From contig CANKOT010000001.1 of assembly GCA_947484245.1 (NCBI GenBank), positions 37,901 through 101,900 of the forward strand: 64,000 nucleotides of DNA. The letters are read 5' to 3'. The DNA comes from Comamonadaceae bacterium (GTDB lineage Bacteria; Pseudomonadota; Gammaproteobacteria; Burkholderiales; Burkholderiaceae). The notes beneath the pieces were generated by a model. That model searched no databases. It saw only the letters and a program-made list of their open reading frames with translations, and was not told where the DNA came from. Every line of letters begins with the position of its first letter. Positions within the stretch are counted from its first letter, which is position 1. The translations under genes and the position numbers were made by a program. This document shows positions 43,883 through 52,241 of the stretch, piece after piece.

Positions 43883-44206
43883 ATGACCGATGCAATTTCA
43901 AACTATGGACAGCGCGCCCAATCGGACGCGTCGTTGCGCAGCGCATTGGACAAAGCCAACCGCAAAAGCAGCTCGAAAGACAGTGTGGCACTCGATTCGT
44001 CAGCGCCTGCTGCAACAACAGCCAAAGCGCCCGGTGCTGATCAATTGCATTTAAGCAATGTAGCCGCACGTGCCATGGCCGAGCCTGACTTTGATCGCGT
44101 GAAGGTGGAGTCTATCAAGCAAGCAATTCAAGATGGTCAATATCCATTGAACCCTCGCAAAATTGCTGAAAGCTTCCATGCCATTGAGCAAATGATTCGT
44201 GAGTGA
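43883..44206 (+). CDS. flgM: FlgM, anti-sigma28 factor
   Basis: 107 aa. FlgM holds FliA inactive until the hook-basal body is complete and FlgM is exported. The C-terminal FliA-binding region is recognisable (DRVKVESIKQAIQDGQYPLN, PRKIAESFHAIEQMI). The N-terminal half is polar and disordered, as known. Its own sigma28 promoter makes a feedback loop with FliA (62502-63251). It overlaps flgN by 8 bp. Confidence 0.93.
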   Translation: MTDAISNYGQRAQSDASLRSALDKANRKSSSKDSVALDSSAPAATTAKAPGADQLHLSNVAARAMAEPDFDRVKVESIKQAIQDGQYPLNPRKIAESFHAIEQMIRE

Positions 44207-44579
44207 GCGAGCACTTACTGTATCCGACCAGCTGGTCCAGCTGTTGGCTTTGGAGTTTGAAGCTCTTAAGAGCCAAGATCTGGACCGGTTTGAATCTTTG
44301 CAGCCCGGTAAAAATGATCTTTTGAGCGAGCTTTCGGCGCTTTGCCCCTCCCCAGAAGACCTCCAAAATCTCCCCGAATGGGATGCCCTGCGTGAATCGC
44401 TCATTCAATGCCGCGACATGCACAGGCGCAACGCCGTTCTCATCGAACGCAAATTAGACACCATTCGAGGTGCCCTGCACAGTTTGCGAGTGGGTGAATC
44501 TGGCAGCCCCGTTGAAGTCTACGACCGCTTAGGCCAAGTGGCCAGATTCAGTCGTGGCAGGGGCTACCAAGAAGTTTGA
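44199..44579 (+). CDS. flgN: FlgN-like export chaperone for FlgK and FlgL
   Basis: 126 aa, helical throughout, with the heptad-rich start (SDQLVQLLALEFEALKSQDL), a QPGKNDLLSELSAL turn and a C-terminal RRNAVLIERKLDTIRGALHS helix as in FlgN proteins. FlgN carries the junction proteins to the export gate. It overlaps flgM by 8 bp and converges with FhlB at only 3 bp. Confidence 0.88.
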   Translation: MSERALTVSDQLVQLLALEFEALKSQDLDRFESLQPGKNDLLSELSALCPSPEDLQNLPEWDALRESLIQCRDMHRRNAVLIERKLDTIRGALHSLRVGESGSPVEVYDRLGQVARFSRGRGYQEV

Positions 44580-44582
44580 GTT

Positions 44583-44936
44583 TTAGCCGTTCACCGGCTC
44601 AGCAGGTGGTGGGCTGGGATTCACTGGGTCTACAGAGTCAACAGGATCCGGAGAATTGGGATTTGCCTTTTCATTGCCAGGGCGCATGCCTTTGAGCCAA
44701 TAGACCCAAGACAAGACAACCGCCACAGCCGTGTAAAGCTCTTGTGGAATTTCTTGATCGACTTCCAGCCGGCTGAGCAATGCCAGAAGCTGCGGGTCTT
44801 CAGAAATGAAAACGCCTTGTTGGCGAGCTTCTTCAATCATGCGCATGGCCAAATCGTCGTCACCCTTGGCCGTGACCACGGGCACGGGGTTCTTGCCATA
44901 GGCAAGCGCAACGGCTTGACGCATGTAGCGGCTCAT
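44583..44936 (-). CDS. FhlB, FlhB C-terminal-domain homologue
   Basis: 117 aa. It corresponds to the cytoplasmic C-terminal domain of FlhB: RQAVALAYGKNPVPVVTAKG, a helix of the type LAMRMIEEARQQGVFISEDP, then IPQELYTAVAVVLSWVYWLKG. It lacks the membrane part and the NPTH cleavage loop. A Pro/Asn/Asp-rich tail ends the protein. Such genes can partly replace the FlhB C-terminal half in export switching in other bacteria. It overlaps the second FliK-like gene by 4 bp (ATGA), which agrees with a joint role in substrate switching. Confidence 0.88.
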   Translation of the reverse strand: MSRYMRQAVALAYGKNPVPVVTAKGDDDLAMRMIEEARQQGVFISEDPQLLALLSRLEVDQEIPQELYTAVAVVLSWVYWLKGMRPGNEKANPNSPDPVDSVDPVNPSPPPAEPVNG

Positions 44937-45970
44937 GCTGAAACATCCACCACCAAGCCCCGACCCGAGGGCGTCCAGTCGCTGGCCTCGGGAGGCCGCG
45001 CGCCGTGCACAACGTTGAAGGCGCGCATGTTGAGGCCTGCAGCGCGCAATTCATCGCCAAGCAGGTAAGAGCGAGACCTGGCTTGCGCAACCACAGACTC
45101 GTTCTCGGCCCACATGGTGAGCTCTAGTTGTTGGGCATTCATAAGTTGCGTCTTCAACCAGACAGGACCCAAGTCTTCTGTTTTGGAGTGCACATTGACC
45201 GTGAGCACCGCTTGTTCGCCATCTTGGCGCGGGCCGCGTCGAACGGTGAGTTCAATGGGGTTGGCATCCACAAAGGGCAAGGTCATACTGAACAAAACTT
45301 CTTGTTGTGCTTGCGCTTGAACAGCTTGGACTTGACGGGCTTCCATGTCGTCGACAGCGCGGGTGAGCTTTTCGATGAGGCCTGTGTCTGGCTCTTCATC
45401 GGTGCGCGCCAAACTCAACTCAGCAATGAGTTTGCGCATCAATTGCTTGACATCTTGGGGGGGCTGTAGGCCTCTGGCCAACCAAACCTCGGCGCCCATG
45501 GCGCTCATCATGGCTTGTTGCAAAGTGCCGGGGGTTAGTTGCGACAAAGACAGTTGCATGCCTCGCCATTGCGCTTGCAAGTCGGGGCGTTGAACTTGGC
45601 TTAACAACTCATCCAGGGTACCTGGCTGAAAAAGTTGCGGCAACACTGAATTGACATTGGGCCTGTAAAGCAAGTTGGCAATGCGCGAAAAAAGAGGCGG
45701 TGCGTTAATGGGCACCAAGTTGCCACCTTGGGCGCGCAACCAAATGGACTCGCCCACTTGTGTTGCCAATAGGCCAGGTGCGTGCAACGCTTTGCCTTGC
45801 AACATGAGCATCGGTTGGTCTTTTACTAGCCTTACGGACGCCTGAACCACTTGCCCGTCTTTCAACCCCAACTCTGCAGCGGTGCTGGCCTGCAAAGGCA
45901 GCAACTTGCCTTCTAGGTAAATGGTGGGAATTCGGCCGGGCGCAGCAAGTGCGTCGGCCACCGACATCAT
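44933..45970 (-). CDS. Second FliK-like hook-length-control-domain protein
   Basis: 345 aa from the ATG at 45970, which forms an ATGA overlap with the stop of the preceding gene; the codon at 45985 is a TTG. The C-terminal region resembles the FliK Flg_hook domain: VDANPIELTVRRGPRQDGEQ, VHSKTEDLGPVWLKTQL, LTMWAENESVVAQARSRSYL, LRAAGLNMRAFNVVHG. The N-terminal half is Leu/Gln-rich with an early EGKLLPLQ strand. A genuine FliK is encoded elsewhere (56445-57905), so this is a paralogue coupled to FhlB. Its role is unproven; modulating the export switch is the likely one. Confidence 0.8.
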   Translation of the reverse strand: MMSVADALAAPGRIPTIYLEGKLLPLQASTAAELGLKDGQVVQASVRLVKDQPMLMLQGKALHAPGLLATQVGESIWLRAQGGNLVPINAPPLFSRIANLLYRPNVNSVLPQLFQPGTLDELLSQVQRPDLQAQWRGMQLSLSQLTPGTLQQAMMSAMGAEVWLARGLQPPQDVKQLMRKLIAELSLARTDEEPDTGLIEKLTRAVDDMEARQVQAVQAQAQQEVLFSMTLPFVDANPIELTVRRGPRQDGEQAVLTVNVHSKTEDLGPVWLKTQLMNAQQLELTMWAENESVVAQARSRSYLLGDELRAAGLNMRAFNVVHGARPPEASDWTPSGRGLVVDVSA

Positions 45971-46407
45971 GGGAATCGGACCCAAGGCTTACGAACAGAA
46001 GCGTCGCGAGCAGAGGGGCCGGGGTCTGGATCTTTAGCAGTATGAGCTGCCGCAAAGGGGGTCAAAACCGCGACGGCTATGTGGCCATGGTCGGGAACAG
46101 CCAGCGTAGTGCCTGCTTTGACACGCTGTTGAGGGTTGCCAGTCATGATCTTGGGATTGGCATCTTGTAAGGCTTTGCGCAACACGCTGGTGGCAATGGG
46201 GCTGTTGGGATAAAACTTTTGCACCAACTTGTCGACAGCCGTACTTTGATCGAGTGTGACCTGAACAACGGCCACTGGTTCGTGCGGCTTAGCAGGGTTG
46301 TCGGCTGCGCGAACGTGTGTCGCTGCAAACCATGACAAGGCACCCACCAGCAGCCAAGAGGAGGCTATTGTGCTGTTCCAAAATGCAGGACGTGATGAAA
46401 TGTTCAT
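45967..46407 (-). CDS. Secreted FimV/LysM-like protein in the flgP-flgT operon
   Basis: 146 aa. A signal peptide (cleavage near VRA-ADN) is followed by a segment much like the FimV N-terminal LysM unit: VDKLVQKFYPNSPIATSVLR, KALQDANPKIM and VKAGTTLAVPD. That unit binds peptidoglycan in FimV. The rest is low complexity. It lies 20 bp after flgT and before the FliK-like gene, so it may tie the FlgP/FlgT ring to the cell wall (inference from position and domain only). Confidence 0.75.
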   Translation of the reverse strand: MNISSRPAFWNSTIASSWLLVGALSWFAATHVRAADNPAKPHEPVAVVQVTLDQSTAVDKLVQKFYPNSPIATSVLRKALQDANPKIMTGNPQQRVKAGTTLAVPDHGHIAVAVLTPFAAAHTAKDPDPGPSARDASVRKPWVRFP

Positions 46408-46426
46408 GTCAAACTCAATTCAATCA

Positions 46427-47755
46427 TTAAGGTTTCAAAGTGGCTTTTTCGGCAGGCCATGCGCGCCAATTGGTTTGAGCAGCTTGTGCGGGGCCTGCCA
46501 CTACCGTTAGTTTGGCACCGTGAGGCGTGACGGATTGCACTGTGGCCAACAAAGTTTGCGAGGCACCTTCACGGCTCATGAGCTCGGCAGGAAATTGGGC
46601 GGGATTGGCAATGAGCCACTCATCACCTTTGCGAACACCAGACAAAGCCCCTGCGTTGATTTCAAGTTGTTGACCGCTGACGGATGTGACCACCGGGTTG
46701 AGGGCTTGGCAGTTAAGCCAGTCGTGTGCTGTGTTGCGCCAATCGAGAAGCTGGTCCTGAATTTTTGCGACACTGGCCGCTGTCAATTTGGGTGCTGACC
46801 ATGACGAGCGCTCAAGCTGTAATTGGAGAGTGGCTTCCTGGTCAAGCTGAGCAGGTTGCCCTTCAGTGCCCACCAATTGAAACTCAAGTTTCATCAGGAA
46901 GATGGGATTGGGTACGCCTAAGTAAGTCTCGGCAGGGGTTGGCGGCAAAGACTCTGTTTGAACTTTCAACATGGCGTGCCATGGCAGTGCCGTTGGCCTA
47001 TTGCCAACCAGAGCCCGCTCATAGTTCGTCATGCTGTTGGCCATGGATGCGGCGGTTAGGTTGTTGACAGCACGCCAAGCATTGGGCTTGCCATTTTGGG
47101 CAATCGATTGAACCCATTGCGCCTGAATTTGCGGTACCAATGTTTGCAATAAAAAGTGGGGAGCACGGGCGTCGATTTCAACTTCTAGACCAATGACATG
47201 GTTCATGCGCGCGCCCACCTGAGGCGTGCAGGCGGCTGCGGTTGAGGGCAATGTTTCGCCTGATATCGCGTTGTGAATGGGGGCCAAGGCCTTGCTCAAC
47301 ATTGCGCGCAACTTTTCCGCCGTAGCTTGCAAACTATTCTCAGAGGTGTCAGATGCAACTGGCTTGGGGACGGAGGCCTCGGTGTCTGGGCTGCTGGGGT
47401 ATTGCAAGCTTGCTTTGGCTTGGCCGTTCTCATCGCGCTCAAATCTCAGGACTTTGACGCCGCGAACTTCGATGCCATTTTTAAATGTGCTGTTTTCACG
47501 CAAGCTGCCCTGTGAGTCCACCCAGCTGGTGGTGGAGACGCGCGTGGGGCTTTTCAATGAGGCTTCGATCAAGCTTTGCCGAATGGCATCGAGCCTCTCT
47601 TGAGGTGTGAGGGGCGCTTGAGGTGCAATCGAGCCGGTAGGCAACTTTTTGCTTGACGCTGGCGCTGGGCTTTGGGCCGCAACCTGCACGCTCATGCCGG
47701 CGCACAACGCGAGGCACAAGGCGTTGATGTGGAGGAGCTTGTGACCCAATTGCAT
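46427..47755 (-). CDS. flgT: FlgT-like flagellar ring protein
   Basis: 442 aa with a signal peptide (cleavage near VAA-QSP). Its C-terminal SH3-like segment (VVTSVSGQQLEINAGALSGV, RKGDEWLIANPAQFP) is the part best matching FlgT, the periplasmic protein that builds the H-ring around the LP-ring in Vibrio and Aeromonas. The N-terminal and middle regions are mixed alpha/beta without a clear motif. It begins 2 bp after the flgP stop, the same neighbourhood as in Vibrio flgOPT. The assignment is supported by context as much as sequence. Confidence 0.75.
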   Translation of the reverse strand: MQLGHKLLHINALCLALCAGMSVQVAAQSPAPASSKKLPTGSIAPQAPLTPQERLDAIRQSLIEASLKSPTRVSTTSWVDSQGSLRENSTFKNGIEVRGVKVLRFERDENGQAKASLQYPSSPDTEASVPKPVASDTSENSLQATAEKLRAMLSKALAPIHNAISGETLPSTAAACTPQVGARMNHVIGLEVEIDARAPHFLLQTLVPQIQAQWVQSIAQNGKPNAWRAVNNLTAASMANSMTNYERALVGNRPTALPWHAMLKVQTESLPPTPAETYLGVPNPIFLMKLEFQLVGTEGQPAQLDQEATLQLQLERSSWSAPKLTAASVAKIQDQLLDWRNTAHDWLNCQALNPVVTSVSGQQLEINAGALSGVRKGDEWLIANPAQFPAELMSREGASQTLLATVQSVTPHGAKLTVVAGPAQAAQTNWRAWPAEKATLKP

Positions 47756-47757
47756 GA

Positions 47758-48237
47758 TCAGCGGCCTTTGGAAACCATCTGACCCATGAACAAAACGCGC
47801 AAATCTTGCACCACGTCTTTGTCGAGCGACAAAGTGGTTTCGTAAGTGTCTTCGCCCACGGGTGTGATACTGACCAAACGAGCGCCATAAATCACACCTT
47901 CGACTTTGGTGCGAAAGGTATCGTTGGTAACCACCATGTCGGCCACCGTAGAGCTGGAATCTAGCTGCTGACCGTAGACCTGCTCGGTCAAGTTGCGGTA
48001 GGCATCAAGTTTGGAGGCCCGAATGGCCATCAAACGCTGCTGCGCCGGGTTTCTGTGGTTTTGCACAGCAACCACCGCATAGCCTGTGGCGGTGATGGTT
48101 TCCCGTTTTTCAACCAACGGTGAGACGATGGTGTTTTGGTCTTTGGTGTTGGACGACAACATCGCCAAATCGACAGATTTACAGCCTGTCAGGGCCACCA
48201 AGCCAAATACCAAGCAGAGTGAGGTCATGCGTTTCAT
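47758..48237 (-). CDS. flgP: FlgP, LPP20-family outer-membrane lipoprotein
   Basis: 159 aa from the ATG at 48237, which has an AAGGAA Shine-Dalgarno; a longer frame from 48384 would run through the promoter. The lipobox is LTGC (Cys18). The LPP20-type domain is clear: TATGYAVVAVQNHRNPAQQR, LMAIRASKLDAYRNLTEQVY, VADMVVTNDTFRTKVEGVIY. FlgP forms the outer H-ring part in Vibrio and the basal disk in Campylobacter. A sigma28 promoter precedes it (48282-48308); flgT follows after 2 bp. Confidence 0.9.
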   Translation of the reverse strand: MKRMTSLCLVFGLVALTGCKSVDLAMLSSNTKDQNTIVSPLVEKRETITATGYAVVAVQNHRNPAQQRLMAIRASKLDAYRNLTEQVYGQQLDSSSTVADMVVTNDTFRTKVEGVIYGARLVSITPVGEDTYETTLSLDKDVVQDLRVLFMGQMVSKGR

Positions 48238-48281
48238 GTTCAGTTCCTTGTTAGAGGAGGACTTGAAGTCCTTCACCCTCT

Positions 48282-48308
48282 GATTCGGCATCAACTCTAG
48301 AAGCTTGA
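48282..48308 (-). promoter_or_regulatory. Sigma28 promoter of the flgP-flgT operon
   Basis: The minus strand reads TCAAGCTT-N11-GCCGAATC with an exact spacer, 45 bp upstream of the flgP ATG. It places the ring genes in the late, FliA-dependent class. Confidence 0.82.
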
Positions 48309-48438
48309 GAGCTTTCGAAGCCGCTTGTTGTGAAAAGGCGAAGCGCCTTGACGGTTTTCCGACATTTAAGACATTTTTCACCAAAATTGCAATACAGTGC
48401 TGTCTTGAGACATTTCATGATCATTGCAACCAACGCCC

Positions 48439-49629
48439 ATGGCTAAAAAGAGTCCTTCCAAAGCCTTTATTGGCGCCAGTGCAGGCGCTGAAGCCATCCG
48501 CCACCTCATTGAACGCGTGGCTTCATCCGCCGCCACGGTTTTAATTACCGGTGAAAGTGGCACGGGCAAGGAGTTGGTGGCAAGGGCTTTGCACGACCAA
48601 TCCGACCGAAGTGGCGGAAATTTTGTCCCCATCAACTGTGCGGCCATTCCCAAAGATTTGTTGGAGAGTGAGCTGTTTGGCCATCGCAAGGGCGCCTTCA
48701 CGGGGGCCATGGCCGATCGCATTGGCCGGTTTGAGTTGGCCCATGGCGGCACCATTTTCTTGGACGAAATAGGTGACTTGTCGCTCGACATGCAGGTGAA
48801 GCTTTTGCGTGTGTTGCAAGAGCGAACCGTCGATCCTGTGGGTGGCTTGAAATCGGTGGAGGTGGATGTGCGGGTGGTGGCCGCCACGCACCGAGATTTG
48901 GAGGCGGAAATAGAAGCAGGTCGGTTTAGAGAAGACTTGTATTACCGTCTTAATGTGCTGCCTTTGAACACGCCCGCATTGCGCCAAAGAACACAAGATG
49001 TGCCTGCCTTGCTGGCCCATTTTGCAGAGCATTTTGCGGTCAGAGGTCAGACGCCTATTTCGTTCACGGCAGACTTTATAGAAGCACTGAAAGATTATGC
49101 GTGGCCAGGCAATGTGCGGGAATTGTCCAACTTGGTTGATCGCTTTAACACGCTGTTCAGTGGCCAACTTTTGAGTTTGGCAACGGTGCCCTCATCCTTG
49201 TTGCCTAAAGGTTTGCGTACGCTGCAGGCCCAGCGAGTGAGCACACCCATTGCGGATTCCCTCGAAATTGTGGCGCCTCTGAGTGCCAAAGACATGCTGC
49301 AAAGTGCCAACGCTGAGGTGATGAACCCATTTGCCAATCCTGCACCACCTTTGACAATGGACCTGCACAATGAAGTGGAGGACATCATCATGCTGGCGCA
49401 AGGTTTGCCCAGCTTGCCGCCAGAGGGCCTCTCGTTGAAAGACCGCTTGGCCGACATTGAAAGAGATCTCATTGTGCAAGCTTTGAACCGTACAGACGGC
49501 AATGTCTCTCAAACAGCACGGCTTCTTAATTTGCAGCGCACCACCTTGATTGAAAAGCTCAACAAGTACGATTTGCGCCAGGGAACTCTGCCTGTTGCTA
49601 ACAACGATCTTGAAAAAGACGTGGGCTAA
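48439..49629 (+). CDS. FlrA/FleQ-like sigma54 activator without N-terminal sensory domain
   Basis: 396 aa from the ATG at 48439; a TTG at 48424 is the alternative. The AAA+ domain begins almost at once ([20 protein letters not shown]): Walker A GESGTGKE, sigma54-contact loop GAFTGA, Walker [13 protein letters not shown], sensor [10 protein letters not shown]. After a long linker with hydrophobic and Pro-rich stretches comes a Fis-type helix-turn-helix ([20 protein letters not shown]). FlrA and FleQ normally carry a receiver-like N-terminal FleQ domain, which is missing here. It is divergent from flgP and convergent with the fliK-flhB operon; it is probably the master activator. Confidence 0.88.
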   Translation: MAKKSPSKAFIGASAGAEAIRHLIERVASSAATVLITGESGTGKELVARALHDQSDRSGGNFVPINCAAIPKDLLESELFGHRKGAFTGAMADRIGRFELAHGGTIFLDEIGDLSLDMQVKLLRVLQERTVDPVGGLKSVEVDVRVVAATHRDLEAEIEAGRFREDLYYRLNVLPLNTPALRQRTQDVPALLAHFAEHFAVRGQTPISFTADFIEALKDYAWPGNVRELSNLVDRFNTLFSGQLLSLATVPSSLLPKGLRTLQAQRVSTPIADSLEIVAPLSAKDMLQSANAEVMNPFANPAPPLTMDLHNEVEDIIMLAQGLPSLPPEGLSLKDRLADIERDLIVQALNRTDGNVSQTARLLNLQRTTLIEKLNKYDLRQGTLPVANNDLEKDVG

Positions 49630-49640
49630 GCCCCGCTAAC

Positions 49641-50507
49641 TCAGGGTTTGGAACTCAAGACGCCACTGGCACCCGCAGGAGTTGTTTCTTGCTGGGGGCG
49701 AGGATATTGAACCATGCGCTCGCGTTGTTTGGCAGCCGCCAGTGCTGCCTGGTTGGCTGCATTGGCGTTGGCGTTCGATTTGATCGTGACTGTATTTTCA
49801 GCAGCTTGTCTTTCCCTTTGTAAGCGCGCCAGTGTTTCCATTTCTTTCTTGAAAGAACCAGTTTCACCTACGGCACCTTGAAGCCCACCCACCTGATTGG
49901 CCAAAGCATTCAAAGCTTTCGATTGCTGCACGAAACGGCCCTCTAAAGACTTGACTTGAGCGGCCAGGGCCTGGCCTTTTTCACCCACTTGCTGGGCGGT
50001 TTTTTCAGGCATGCTTTCGGATTGTTTGATGGCTTCGTTCAAGCGGGTCTCCAAATTGCCTTGCATTTTGGTAATGTCATCTTGTTTAGCCACCATGGCT
50101 TGAAGGCCTTCGTTGACGGAGCCGACCATTTCCAATGAGTCGTTCAACTCCACAACACGTTTGCTCAGTGAGGCCAGCATGGCGTCCATTTGATTGATGC
50201 GGGACTTTAGAGTGAAGATTGATGTGCCAAAAACGATGGCTGTGAAAAACATCAAACCACCAGCAATGCCCAGCATGATTTGGTGCTGTTTCTTGTTGAC
50301 CTTCATGAGCTCTTCAAGATTGTGCGTGGCTTTTTTCATGTTTTCGCCTGCGCCCACAGCCAAGTTGGCCGAGCGCGTGGCAAGCTCAGCCGACTCGAGC
50401 GCCACCATTTTGATGCCCTCTAATTCATCATTGTCTGCCTGAGCATTGTGGGCGGCATGGTCTTGATGGCCATGATCGTGTCCGCCAGTTGTGGGTTGAG
50501 TGCTCAT
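49641..50507 (-). CDS. Unrecognised single-pass membrane coiled-coil protein downstream of flhB
   Basis: 288 aa. The N-terminal tail is His-rich (HDHGHQDHAAH, residues 10-20). One membrane helix lies at about 77-100 (IMLGIAGGLMFFTAIVFGTS). A long periplasmic or cytoplasmic coiled coil follows (about 101-240), then an Asn/Ala/Gln-rich stretch and a Pro-rich end. No family was recognised. It is the last gene of the fliK-flhB operon, 11 bp after the previous unknown gene. Size and topology recall proteins that organise or position a polar structure, but this is only a shape comparison. Confidence 0.7.
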   Translation of the reverse strand: MSTQPTTGGHDHGHQDHAAHNAQADNDELEGIKMVALESAELATRSANLAVGAGENMKKATHNLEELMKVNKKQHQIMLGIAGGLMFFTAIVFGTSIFTLKSRINQMDAMLASLSKRVVELNDSLEMVGSVNEGLQAMVAKQDDITKMQGNLETRLNEAIKQSESMPEKTAQQVGEKGQALAAQVKSLEGRFVQQSKALNALANQVGGLQGAVGETGSFKKEMETLARLQRERQAAENTVTIKSNANANAANQAALAAAKQRERMVQYPRPQQETTPAGASGVLSSKP

Positions 50508-50518
50508 TGAGAGTTCCT

Positions 50519-51058
50519 TTACTCAAGCTTTTCCAGGCGTGCACGCAACTGGTCATTCTCGATTTTGATATTGATAACGCGAGCTGGGAAGTCCATGACT
50601 GGCTCAACTTCATAGACGGGCTCTGAAGCTGTTGCCGCCACTTCTTCGCCCACAACTTGACTTTCTATAGCATCGACACCAAGCGCTTTCTCTTGAGGCT
50701 TCAAGATACTGTCAAGTTGGGAAACATCGATCGGTTTGCGAACAGGCGGCGGAACCGCAGCACTTTTTTCATTTGAAACAAAGCGATCGGGCATATCGGC
50801 TGCGGTTTGATAGCCCTTGTAATTGGGGTCTTGCGCATGAAAGCTGTGCAACTGCTCAGGCTGTTGACTCACGCCCCCATCCATCACCAGGTGTTCAACC
50901 GCATGAAGGTCGGGGTCGGCCAACACTTTGCGTACAGCAGGCGTGCCTTCTTCCCCCTTTTTGCCCACAGCTACATTAGTGCCCTCGGGCATGGTGACTT
51001 CGTGCGGACGATCACTCTTGATGATCAGGGGCTCGTTGGATTTGGGCTTTTCGCTCAT
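50519..51058 (-). CDS. Unrecognised polar protein directly after flhB
   Basis: 179 aa, without signal peptide or membrane helix. Charged and proline-rich, largely disordered-looking, with several short hydrophobic patches (PLIIKSD, AVEHLVMDGGV) and a C-terminal helix (INIKIENDQLRARLEKLE) that could form a coiled coil with the next gene product. No family was recognised. It starts 22 bp after the flhB stop on the same strand and ends 11 bp before the membrane coiled-coil gene, so the two are likely partners. Confidence 0.7.
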   Translation of the reverse strand: MSEKPKSNEPLIIKSDRPHEVTMPEGTNVAVGKKGEEGTPAVRKVLADPDLHAVEHLVMDGGVSQQPEQLHSFHAQDPNYKGYQTAADMPDRFVSNEKSAAVPPPVRKPIDVSQLDSILKPQEKALGVDAIESQVVGEEVAATASEPVYEVEPVMDFPARVINIKIENDQLRARLEKLE

Positions 51059-51080
51059 GGTATTTCCTGACTTAATTGCT

Positions 51081-52229
51081 TTAAGAGGTCATCAATCTGC
51101 CGTCCGCATCAAACTGCATGGAGGCAGGGACTTTAGGGCTAGGTTTGGACATGGGTGCCACGCCTGGCCTGACATCAGCCAAGCTAAACACATAGGCAAT
51201 GACTTGCGCAACGGCCAAATACAAGGCTTCGGGCACGGGTTGGTCGAGTTCAGTTTTGAAATAAAGTGCACGTGCAAGTGGCGGTGCTGCAAACATTTCA
51301 ACACCGTGCTTTTGAGCCTCTTCGCGAATGCGGGCGGCCATGTGGTCAGAGCCTTTGGCCAGCAAAATAGGAGCGCCATCACCGGTGGGATCGTAAGACA
51401 GGGCCACGGCAAAGTGTTCGGGGTTGGTAATGACCACGTCGGCGTCTTTGACTTTTTCAAGCATTCGGTTGTTGGCCATTTCGCGTTGGCGTCTGCGAAT
51501 TTGCTGCTTGATTTCAGGGTTGCCTTCCATGTCCTTCATTTCATCTTTGACCTCTTGCTTGGTCATGCGCATGCGCTTGATGAAAGAATATTTTTGGTAA
51601 GGCGCATCAATGAGCGCAATGACCAATAAGCTCAAAGACAACCACAAGGCCGATTCGCCAATCATCCAAGCAGCAGCTGCCAAAGCGGGTTCGACGGCCA
51701 TTTGACCGAGCTGCAACATTTGGTCCATTTGCCGGCTGACCAGCGCCCAAAGAACGGACGCCACCAAAGTGAATTTCAAAATGGCCTTCAACAATTCCAC
51801 AGCGGCGTGAGCGCCAAACATGCGCTTAAAGCCTGACAGCAAACTCAGTTTGCTGAACTTGGGCGCAAGGCTTTTCAAAGAAAAGAGATAGCCACCTGTA
51901 GCACCACTGGACAAGACGGCCAATACGGCTGTGACCAACAGCACAGGCACAATGAGCAAGAAGCTCTCACCCAACTGATGCGCAAAGGCGGTCACCATCA
52001 AGTCGGGATTGTCTAAAGTTTTGCGGTCGAACTTAAAGCCGGATGCAAAAATCTCGGCCACCTGCGTAAGCCAGTAGCCACCCATCATGAACAAGGCCAA
52101 GATGGCGCCAATGGTGACCGCTGCTGCAGGCAGCTCGATTGAGCGCGCAACTTGACCTTCTTCGCGGGCGTTGCGTAATTTTCGGGCCGTTGGGTCTTCG
52201 GTTTTTTCAGCGCCAGATTCTTCTGCCAT
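51081..52229 (-). CDS. flhB: FlhB, export-gate switch protein with NPEH cleavage motif
   Basis: 382 aa, normal length. Four membrane helices occupy about residues 32-215, followed by the cytoplasmic switch domain. FlhB changes export from rod/hook to filament substrates after self-cleavage between Asn and Pro of the NPTH loop. Here residues 269-272 read NPEH, so Thr is replaced by Glu while the Asn269-Pro270 bond and His are kept at the usual numbering. The RMTKQEVKDEMKDMEGNPEI linker is typical. It lies 12 bp after fliR, and two unknown genes follow. Confidence 0.95.
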   Translation of the reverse strand: MAEESGAEKTEDPTARKLRNAREEGQVARSIELPAAAVTIGAILALFMMGGYWLTQVAEIFASGFKFDRKTLDNPDLMVTAFAHQLGESFLLIVPVLLVTAVLAVLSSGATGGYLFSLKSLAPKFSKLSLLSGFKRMFGAHAAVELLKAILKFTLVASVLWALVSRQMDQMLQLGQMAVEPALAAAAWMIGESALWLSLSLLVIALIDAPYQKYSFIKRMRMTKQEVKDEMKDMEGNPEIKQQIRRRQREMANNRMLEKVKDADVVITNPEHFAVALSYDPTGDGAPILLAKGSDHMAARIREEAQKHGVEMFAAPPLARALYFKTELDQPVPEALYLAVAQVIAYVFSLADVRPGVAPMSKPSPKVPASMQFDADGRLMTS

Positions 52230-52241
52230 GCTTGCGCTCCC

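Noticed and set aside
50928..51629. 233-aa open frame on the plus strand opposite flhB
   Set aside because: It lies wholly antisense to flhB and its neighbour, has no recognisable domain and no ribosome-binding site; it mirrors flhB codon structure.
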